A stretch of DNA of 64,000 nt from Streptomyces sp. TSRI0281. GTDB lineage: Bacteria > Actinomycetota > Actinomycetes > Streptomycetales > Streptomycetaceae. The notes below the pieces were generated by a model, which was given only the letters and a program-made list of their open reading frames with translations, searched no databases and was not told the DNA's origin. A program made the translations under genes and the position numbers. Below, piece by piece: positions 58,614 through 64,000 of the stretch. How positions within the stretch are numbered: position 1 is the first letter of the stretch; every line of letters begins with the position of its first letter. Location of the stretch: positions 183,234 through 247,233 of the forward strand of contig NZ_LWLE01000033.1 in NCBI RefSeq assembly GCF_001905125.1, read 5' to 3'.

Positions 58614-59414
58614 TCAGTGAATCTCCGTCACCACCACGTCGAGTGCCCACGCCTGCCCGGCCCGGGCGGGGGCCGCCGCCTCGACGGCGTACCCGAGATC
58701 CCGCAACACCTCCACCAGCTGCGCCGGGCCCTTCGGCCGCGCGCCCGCCACGAGCAGGTCGCGGACGATGCGGCCCTTGGTCGCCTTGTTGAAGTGGCTC
58801 ACCACGGACCGCTTCTCGACCCCGTTCACCATCTGGGAGTGGAGCACCCGCACGCTCGCCGTGCGCGCGGCGACCTCGCCCTTCGGCTTCCACGCCGCGG
58901 TGTACGCGGACGACCGCAGATCCAGGACGAGCCCGTCCCCGGCCGCCTCCGGCATGACCGCGTCCATCGGGGCGCGCCAGAACCCGCCGAGAGCGCCGAG
59001 GCCCGGCAGCTTCACCCCCATCGAGCAGCGGTACGAGGGAATCCGGTCGCCCACCCGCACCGCGCCCCACAGCCCGGAGAAGACCAGCAGAGACTTTCCG
59101 GCCCGACGCCGGGCCGCCGCGTCCAGCGACGCCAGATCCAACGCGTCGTACAGCACGCCCGTGTAGACCTGCCCGGCCGGACGCGTCCCGGCCGTACGCA
59201 GCTCCACGTTCTTCGCGATCTCGCCCCGCAGGCCCTCGCTCAGCCCGAGCACCTCGCGGGCCTTCTCCTCGTCCGCCAGGCACAGCTCGACCAGCTCGTC
59301 CAGGACCGCCGCCCGCGCGTCGGCCAGGCCCGGCAGCGACAGGGACTCCGGCTTCAGGGGTGCTCCGCGCCCCGAGGCGGCCTTTCCTTCGGAGGGCGGC
59401 AACAGCACGAGCAC
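58614..59414 (-). CDS. yaaA: YaaA family protein (peroxide-stress / DUF328)
   Basis: A 266-residue protein of the YaaA/DUF328 family: LLPPSEGKA near the N-terminus, LVFSGLWGAVRVGDRIPSYRCSMGVKLPGLG and SVVSHFNKATKGRIVRDLL, the family's signature. In E. coli YaaA lowers free iron during peroxide stress. GTG 59414 follows AAGGAGAA, which sets the start; the open frame continues far upstream as a shadow of the RNB gene on the other strand. Confidence 0.9.
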   Translation of the reverse strand: MLVLLPPSEGKAASGRGAPLKPESLSLPGLADARAAVLDELVELCLADEEKAREVLGLSEGLRGEIAKNVELRTAGTRPAGQVYTGVLYDALDLASLDAAARRRAGKSLLVFSGLWGAVRVGDRIPSYRCSMGVKLPGLGALGGFWRAPMDAVMPEAAGDGLVLDLRSSAYTAAWKPKGEVAARTASVRVLHSQMVNGVEKRSVVSHFNKATKGRIVRDLLVAGARPKGPAQLVEVLRDLGYAVEAAAPARAGQAWALDVVVTEIH

Positions 59415-59521
59415 GGCGGTTCTCCTTCGTACGCAAGCAGGGGACCCCGGCCTGCGCGCAGGGCCCTCGGCAAGGGTACGGGGCGCGGCCACGCCCACGG
59501 GGACACGGGACGACGACCGCC

Positions 59522-59635
59522 GCCACGGGCTCCTCCACGCCCTCCGACCCTCCGGACACAGGAGTGGCCACGCCCCCCGCCACGCGCTCCTCCACGCACT
59601 CCGACCCTCCGGACACAGGAGTGGCCACGCCCCCC
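59522..59635. repeat. 57-bp tandem duplication, two near-identical copies
   Basis: Units 59522-59578 and 59579-59635 differ at a few bases and each contains CCTCCGGACACAGGAGTGGC. They lie in the divergent gap between the yaaA and RNB genes (270 bp). No promoter motif was recognised in or around them. Confidence 0.85.
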
Positions 59636-59684
59636 CCCGGACCTCCGGGATGCCGGTTGTCCCGCCCCGCCATACGCTCGGTCC

Positions 59685-61127
59685 ATGCCCCGCCGCCATC
59701 TCCATATGACCGGAGCGGCCGACACCGCGCTGGGGGCCGCGCTGGGTGCCCTGCGCACCGGGCTCGGCATCCCCGGCGAGTTCCCCGCCGATGTGCTGGC
59801 CGAGGCCGGGCGGGTGGCGAAGGACCCGGATGTGTCGGCGCACGAGGACGCGACGGACCTGCCGTTCCTCACGATCGACCCGCCCACGTCCACCGACCTC
59901 GACCAGGCGATGTACCTGGAACGCCGCAGGCGCGGCTTCCGGGTGCACTACGCCATCGCGGACGTCGCCGCGTTCGTCCGGCCCGGTGGCGCGCTGGATG
60001 CCGAGGCACACCGCCGGGTGACGACGCTCTACTTCCCCGACGGCAAGGTGCCGTTGCACCCCACCCTGCTCTCGGAGGGCGCCGCGAGCCTCCTGCCGGG
60101 GGAGACGCGCCCCGCCGTGCTCTGGCGGATCGACCTCGACCCGGAGGGCCGTGCCGTCACCACGGAGGTGCGCCGGGCTCTCGTACGCAGCCGGGTCAAG
60201 CTCGACTACGAGGAGGCCCAGCGACAGATCGACCGGGGCACGGCCGAGGAACCCCTCGCCCTGCTCCAGGACATCGGGCGGCTGCGGGAGGAGCAGGAGA
60301 TCGCACGCGGCGGCATCTCGCTCAATGTGCCCGAGCAGGAGATCGTCGAGCACGCGGGCAGCTACGGCCTCGACTACCGTGTTCCGCTGCCGGCCGACGG
60401 CTGGAACGCCCAGATCTCCCTGCTCACCGGCATGGCCGCCGCCCGGCTGATGACCGAGGCGGGCACCGGCATCCTCCGCACACTGCCGGTCGCCCCGGAC
60501 GGTGCCGTGGCCCGGCTGCGGCTGTCCGCCCGGGCCCTGCGCATCGACTGGCCGCACCACGTCCCGTACGCCGAGGTCGTCCGCTCCCTCGACCCGAGGA
60601 AGGGCAGCCACGCCGCGTTCCTCCAGGAGTGCACCACGCTGCTGCGGGGCGCCGGATACACGGTCTTCGACCACGGTGAACTGCCCACACCCGCCGTCCA
60701 CGCCGCCGTCGCCGAGCTCTACACCCACTGCACCGCACCCCTGCGCCGGCTCGTCGACCGGTACGCGGCCGAACTCTGTCTGGCGGCGGTCGCGGGAGAC
60801 GAACCGCCGGACTGGGTACGGGAGTCGCTCCCCGCCCTCCCGAAGGAGATGGCCGACGGCACCCGCCGCGCCAACACCGTGGAACGCGGCTGCGTCGACC
60901 TGGTCGAGGCGGCACTGCTCAAGGACCGCATCGGCCAGGTCTTCGAGGCGTACGTCATCGATGTGAAGGACCACGAACCGGCCGTCGGCACCGTCCATAT
61001 CGACGACCCGGCGATCGTGGCCCGCGTCGAGGGCGGCACCACCCGCCTCCCGCTGGGGGAACGCCTGCGCGTCCGGCTCACCCAGGCGGACCCGGGCTCG
61101 GCGAAGGTCCTGTTCGCCCCCGCGTGA
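59685..61127 (+). CDS. RNB-domain ribonuclease
   Basis: A 480-residue protein of the RNase II/R superfamily, with the RNB catalytic block LPFLTIDPPTSTDLDQAMYLERRRRGFRVHYAIADVAAFV (metal-binding Asp residues) and the later LTGMAAARLMTEAGTGILRTLP and HCTAPLRRLVDRYA. It degrades RNA 3' to 5'. It lacks the long N-terminal cold-shock domains and a full S1 domain of classical RNase II, as in the actinobacterial short form. The start ATG 59685 is the one that gives the family's N-terminal region. Confidence 0.9.
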   Translation: MPRRHLHMTGAADTALGAALGALRTGLGIPGEFPADVLAEAGRVAKDPDVSAHEDATDLPFLTIDPPTSTDLDQAMYLERRRRGFRVHYAIADVAAFVRPGGALDAEAHRRVTTLYFPDGKVPLHPTLLSEGAASLLPGETRPAVLWRIDLDPEGRAVTTEVRRALVRSRVKLDYEEAQRQIDRGTAEEPLALLQDIGRLREEQEIARGGISLNVPEQEIVEHAGSYGLDYRVPLPADGWNAQISLLTGMAAARLMTEAGTGILRTLPVAPDGAVARLRLSARALRIDWPHHVPYAEVVRSLDPRKGSHAAFLQECTTLLRGAGYTVFDHGELPTPAVHAAVAELYTHCTAPLRRLVDRYAAELCLAAVAGDEPPDWVRESLPALPKEMADGTRRANTVERGCVDLVEAALLKDRIGQVFEAYVIDVKDHEPAVGTVHIDDPAIVARVEGGTTRLPLGERLRVRLTQADPGSAKVLFAPA

Positions 61128-61131
61128 GGGC

Positions 61132-61180
61132 TTGACTTGGCTAACGGTGTTAGTCAATAGTGGAGCTAACGCTGTTAGCC
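61132..61180 (+). promoter_or_regulatory. Promoter with two TetR-type operators
   Basis: A -35-like TTGACT (61132-61137) is followed by CTAACGGTGTTAG (61141-61153) and GCTAACGCTGTTAGC (61165-61179), two copies of the palindrome CTAACnnnGTTAG spaced 24 bp apart. The first sits in the promoter spacer. It is the likely site of the TetR protein encoded by the second gene of this operon. Confidence 0.8.
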
Positions 61181-61200
61181 CACCTCTTGGGGGACCCGTC

Positions 61201-61620
61201 ATGAGTGCCACGACGACCACCGCCCCGCCCAAGGCCGGCCGCCCCGCTCTCACGCGTCGTGCCGCCTGGTCCGTGGGCGCCCTCTTCTGGACCGCCCTCG
61301 CCGTCATGGAGGGCGTCAACCACGGCTGGACCGCGGGACTCTTCGCGCTGGCCTTCGTCATCGCCCCCGATCTGACGATGCTCGTCGGTGTCGGCGCCGC
61401 CCGCGACAACGCCCCAGGTCAGCTCCAGGCCCGCGCCGTGCCGTACTACAACACCGCGCACCGGGCCCTGATCCCGCTCGTCCTGCTGGTGGCCTACACC
61501 TTCGCGCCCCTGACCTGGGCCCCGATCCCGGCGGCCCTGTGCGGCTGGCTCGCTCACATCTCGTACGATCGCGCCTTCGGCTACGGACTCCGTACCAAGG
61601 AAGGCATTCAGCGTGACTGA
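61201..61620 (+). CDS. DUF4260-like small membrane protein
   Basis: A 139-residue protein with four membrane segments and the family pattern ending AHISYDRAFGYGLRTKEG, with PDLTMLVG in helix 2 and YYNTAHRALIPL in the loop. Function unknown. It is co-transcribed with the TetR gene, which it overlaps by eight bases, and is controlled by two operators in front of it; a role in coping with a compound sensed by that TetR is inferred. Confidence 0.8.
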   Translation: MSATTTTAPPKAGRPALTRRAAWSVGALFWTALAVMEGVNHGWTAGLFALAFVIAPDLTMLVGVGAARDNAPGQLQARAVPYYNTAHRALIPLVLLVAYTFAPLTWAPIPAALCGWLAHISYDRAFGYGLRTKEGIQRD

Positions 61621-62143
61621 CCCCGCCACCGGCCCCGCGATCGGCCGGCCCCGGCAGATCATCGCCGCCGCCCGTGCGCTCCTGGAGGAGGAGGGCCCCG
61701 ACGCCCTCACGATGCGGCGGCTGGCCGACCGGGTGGGCGTCAAGGCACCGTCCCTGTACAAGCACTTCCCCGACAAGTCCTGTGTGGTGACCGCACTGGC
61801 CGAGGAGATGCTCCGGGAGACGGCCGATGCCCTGGAGGCCGCCGAACGGGCCGCCCCCGGCTCCTTCCCGGCGCTGGCCACCGCGTACCGCGCCTACGCC
61901 CTGGCCCACCCCCACCTCTACCTCCTCGCCACCGGCCGCCCCCTGGACCGCGCCGCCCTCGCTCCGGGGGTGGAGTCCGCCGCGGCGGCCCCGATCCTGC
62001 GCGTCGTCGACGGCGACGAACACCGGGCCAGGGCGGCCTGGGCCTTCGCGCACGGCATGGTCGTCCTGGAGCTCCACGGCCGTTTCCCGCCGGGCGCCGA
62101 CCTCACGGCCGCCTGGGACACCGGCGTCGCGGCCTTCGCCTGA
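61613..62143 (+). CDS. TetR family repressor with WHG-type C-domain
   Basis: A 176-residue TetR protein with HTH ALTMRRLADRVGVKAPSLYKHFPDKSCVV and a WHG-type ligand domain (FAHGMVVLELHGRFPPGADLTAAWDTGVAAF). It overlaps the DUF4260 gene by eight bases (GTG start) and probably represses its own operon through the CTAACnnnGTTAG sites. Confidence 0.9.
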   Translation: MTDPATGPAIGRPRQIIAAARALLEEEGPDALTMRRLADRVGVKAPSLYKHFPDKSCVVTALAEEMLRETADALEAAERAAPGSFPALATAYRAYALAHPHLYLLATGRPLDRAALAPGVESAAAAPILRVVDGDEHRARAAWAFAHGMVVLELHGRFPPGADLTAAWDTGVAAFA

Positions 62144-62231
62144 GCGGCGGGCCCCCTTGCCCGCCTCCTCCACGCCGCCGTCCGACCCGTCCGTCCGGCC
62201 CGTCCGTCCGGCCCGGTAGCATGGTCACCAC

Positions 62232-62640
62232 GGCAGACGAGCCGGGCGGACGGCCGCGTGGGGATCTTCGGATTCTCCCGAGGAACGTCCGGGCTCCACA
62301 GGGCAGGGTGGTGGCTAACGGCCACCCGGGGTGACCCGCGGGACAGTGCCACAGAAAACAGACCGCCCGGGACCTCGGTCCCGGGTAAGGGTGAAACGGT
62401 GGTGTAAGAGACCACCAGCGCCTGAGGTGACTCAGGCGGCTAGGTAAACCCCACCCGGAGCAAGGTCAAGAGGGGCCGTCGCAGGACGGCCTGCGCGAAC
62501 GTCCGAGGGCTGCTCGCCCGAGTTCGCGGGTAGACCGCACGAGACCGGCAGCAATGCCGGTCCTAGATGGATGGCCGTCTCCCCGGCCGCCGCGAGGCGA
62601 CCGGGCGACAGAACCCGGCGTACAGCCCGACTCGTCTGCC
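62232..62640 (+). ncRNA. rnpB: RNase P RNA (class A)
   Basis: The ~409-nt stretch has all the landmarks of bacterial RNase P RNA: the 5' GCAGACGAGCCGGGCGG pairs with 3' CCCGACTCGTCTGC; the P4 half GAGGAACGTCCGGGCTCC; GACAGTGCCACAGAAAACAG; AGGGTGAAACGGTGGTGTAA; and the second P4 half within GGCGACAGAACCCGGCGTACAG. Its job is to cut the 5' leader of tRNA precursors with RnpA. Ends are estimates from the closing helix P1. Confidence 0.95.
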
Positions 62641-62948
62641 CCACCTCTCTTCTGAGCGGATAAAACCCCCTCTGATCTGCATGTTTGCGGGGCAGGGGGG
62701 CTTCTCATCTCACGATCGAGCCCCTGGGCTTTCTTCTTGTTTGTCCGTTTCTTCGGGCTGTTCTTCAGTGCGCTGTGGCGATGAAGTGGCGGCGAAAGCG
62801 CCGCTTGAGGCCCCTTAAGGGGGTGCTCGAACCCCATTCCGAGAGGTGACCGGAAGCACTCTCGATCGAGCGTGCTCGAACACCTGCTCCCATGGGCTAA
62901 TCGTCCTTGGGGTTTAGACGTACGGGACCGGAATCAGGTGATTCCCCC
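62641..62948. other. Region after rnpB: probable terminator, no gene seen
   Basis: 308 bp. An imperfect stem CCCCCTCTG (62666-62674) with CAGGGGGG (62693-62700) followed by CTTCTC probably ends the rnpB transcript. Further on are CGAGAG/CTCTCG and two GTGCTCGAAC copies. Local composition is more AT-rich, with T-runs, than elsewhere in the window. No ORF of note. Confidence 0.6.
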
Positions 62949-63794
62949 ATGGCTCAGCGAGCACACCGAAAACCGGGCAGGAGAGTTGCCAGAGTCCTGG
63001 CTGTCCCTGCCAAGGGTGAGAAGGGCCGCAGGGCGGCGCTCCTCGGCTATGGGGGCCTGGCGTTCTCCCTGGCCACAGGCACCACGTTTCACGCCGTGGC
63101 GACCGAGCGCAGCCCAGCGACCGTCGCGGTCCTGACGGGAGACATCTACACCGACGACCCCGCCAAGGCTGAGCGAACGACCGTCTTCGACGGGGCCGGT
63201 GGTGTCGCAGGTGTCCCCTTCACCGACGAACAGCGCAAGGCGATCGTCAAGGAGAGCATGCGACGGGGCCTGAGCGAGGCCGACGCCTACGCCCTGGCCT
63301 ACGGCGACGATGCCAAGGTCCAGATTCACGAGGACGGAACCGTCACTGTCGACACCCGCGAGGTCGTGCTCGCGAACGGCCCGGTCTACCGCAAGGCCAA
63401 AGAGGCGACGTCGGCCGACGAGAAGGGGATAGAGACCCAGTCCGCAGGCACCGAGGCGGAACCTGTGACCAAGCCCGACGCTGAGCGGAAGGCCAGCCAG
63501 GGGAACAGGGGGCAGAAGGAGGCGGGGAAGGCCAAGGGCACCGCCACGACACCCAAGAGCCCCACTCAGGAATCCCCGGTCGCGGACGGCGGCTCTCGGC
63601 CCCGTGAGGGACAGGCGGGTGCAGCGGTCGCCTCGGAGGGGCCCTACTACCCGGACAGCGGGGAGAACCCTTACGACAAGGGTCTAGGCGAGGCGATGAA
63701 GGACGCCCTCAACCGTTCAACCGGTTTATGGACAGCATCGCCGTGGGGGAAGGAGCTGCCCAAAGGGTTGAACAGTCACCGGACGGCAAACTGA
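62949..63794 (+). CDS. Unrecognised protein with one membrane segment and a low-complexity tail
   Basis: A 281-residue protein. An Arg/Lys-rich N-terminus is followed by a membrane-like segment LLGYGGLAFSLATGTTFHAVA, a small acidic/mixed domain (TDEQRKAIVKESMRRGLSEADAYALAYGDDAKVQIHEDGTV) and a Lys/Gln/Ser/Pro-rich disordered region, ending with PYYPDSGENPYDKGLGEAMKDALNRSTG. No family is recognised. Codon use has more third-position A/T than its neighbours, so it may be acquired DNA. ATG 62949 has no strong ribosome site, but the N-terminal membrane segment supports it. Confidence 0.65.
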   Translation: MAQRAHRKPGRRVARVLAVPAKGEKGRRAALLGYGGLAFSLATGTTFHAVATERSPATVAVLTGDIYTDDPAKAERTTVFDGAGGVAGVPFTDEQRKAIVKESMRRGLSEADAYALAYGDDAKVQIHEDGTVTVDTREVVLANGPVYRKAKEATSADEKGIETQSAGTEAEPVTKPDAERKASQGNRGQKEAGKAKGTATTPKSPTQESPVADGGSRPREGQAGAAVASEGPYYPDSGENPYDKGLGEAMKDALNRSTGLWTASPWGKELPKGLNSHRTAN

Positions 63795-64000
63795 TACTGA
63801 CCTCCACATCTCGGATCACGCCCACGCTCGAAGTCGTCGTGGAAGTCGTGTGCTCGGTGGTGACCTCCCCGGAGGAACCGGCGAAGGTTTCCGCGACTGT
63901 CCGCAACCCCCTTACCGGACAAGTGCTTTCGAAGACCTCGCCGACTGACGTAAACGAACCCGACGAGGTTTCGAACGCGGCGATCGGTGTAGCGGTTGAA
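63728..64000 (+). CDS. Unrecognised protein, cut by the window end
   Basis: An open frame from ATG 63728 runs to the last base (91 codons, no stop). It overlaps the upstream gene by 67 bases in another frame; GTG 63743 is an alternative start. The readable part has Thr/Val/Glu-rich stretches (TPTLEVVVEVVCSVVTS, then PAKVSATVRNPLTGQVLSK) like a beta-sandwich domain. Codon use again has more third-position A/T than average. Product unknown. Confidence 0.5.
   Translation, partial: MDSIAVGEGAAQRVEQSPDGKLILTSTSRITPTLEVVVEVVCSVVTSPEEPAKVSATVRNPLTGQVLSKTSPTDVNEPDEVSNAAIGVAVE

Noticed and set aside
58614..61409. A 931-codon open frame on the minus strand
   Set aside because: Only 58614-59414 codes for YaaA. 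The remainder is antisense to the RNB ribonuclease and shows no family.
62815..62845. A GGGGG...CCCC stem resembling a tRNA T-arm (GGGGTGCTCGAACCCC)
   Set aside because: The loop lacks the TTCGANT sequence and no acceptor, D or anticodon arms can be found around it.

Overview
The window is a piece of a high-GC actinomycete chromosome, almost certainly Streptomyces. Third codon positions are nearly all G or C, GTG starts are common, ATGA/GTGA stop-start overlaps are frequent, perfect GC-rich hairpins stand in for U-tailed terminators, and the families present (SCO2322-type protein, mycothiol-dependent MPI-family enzyme, F420 LLM oxidoreductase, RNase H/CobC fusion, DmdR-type iron box) are typical of the genus. 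No CRISPR array, transposase, tRNA or rRNA gene was seen. The one RNA gene is rnpB at 62.2-62.6 kb.

The most striking theme is a scattered gene set for oxidising a sterol-like side chain. It comprises a CYP125-type P450 (5.9-7.1 kb), a FadA5-type thiolase (7.5-8.7 kb), an aldehyde dehydrogenase with a 3Fe-4S ferredoxin (17.2-18.8 kb), a KstR-like TetR repressor (22.8-23.4 kb), a fused two-domain FadE34-like acyl-CoA dehydrogenase with an SCP2-type thiolase (40.0-43.5 kb), and an Hsd4B-type hydratase, zinc alcohol dehydrogenase and Hsd4A-type dehydrogenase (48.6-51.6 kb). Sites matching or nearly matching the mycobacterial KstR consensus TnnAACnnGTTnnA lie in front of each block: exact at 23538, 39900 and 48472, one mismatch at 7187, 7419 and 17033. 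The exact site next to kstR also faces a glycosyltransferase - methyltransferase - alpha/alpha-toroid protein operon, a possible unexpected regulon member. No sterol CoA ligase and no ring-degradation gene lies in the window.

Other blocks, left to right: an MFS pump fused to a MarR-like domain (cut by the window edge), a GNAT acetyltransferase, a GT87/PAP2 fusion and an AEC transporter (0-5.7 kb); a secreted lytic-transglycosylase-like protein with a structured leader and two DosR/OsdR-like boxes (8.9-9.6 kb); a five-gene ECF transporter operon under a cobalamin riboswitch, with two exported membrane-tethered proteins (9.6-15.9 kb); an MBL-fold hydrolase (15.9-16.9 kb); a 3-hydroxybutyrate dehydrogenase with a PucR/CdaR regulator (19.8-22.7 kb); a run of small lipoproteins, membrane proteins and enzymes (26.8-32.4 kb); an M20 hydrolase / NCS1 permease / DUF1177 operon diverging from an IclR regulator and peptidase E (32.5-37.9 kb); two MFS pumps (37.9-39.8 and 43.6-45.1 kb); an ABC-2 exporter with a sensor kinase but no response regulator (45.2-48.3 kb); an iron-regulated siderophore-binding lipoprotein (53.7 kb); a Nif3 / zinc-ribbon / RNaseH-CobC operon (54.9-57.9 kb); KDPG aldolase, YaaA, an RNB ribonuclease and a DUF4260/TetR pair (57.9-62.1 kb); rnpB; then a stretch of different composition with two unrecognised genes, the last cut by the window end.

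Limits: families and motifs were judged by eye and from memory of family sequences, with no database search. Comparisons with Mycobacterium tuberculosis proteins (KstR, CYP125, FadA5, Hsd4B, FadE34) are recollections of family sequence and need an alignment to confirm.
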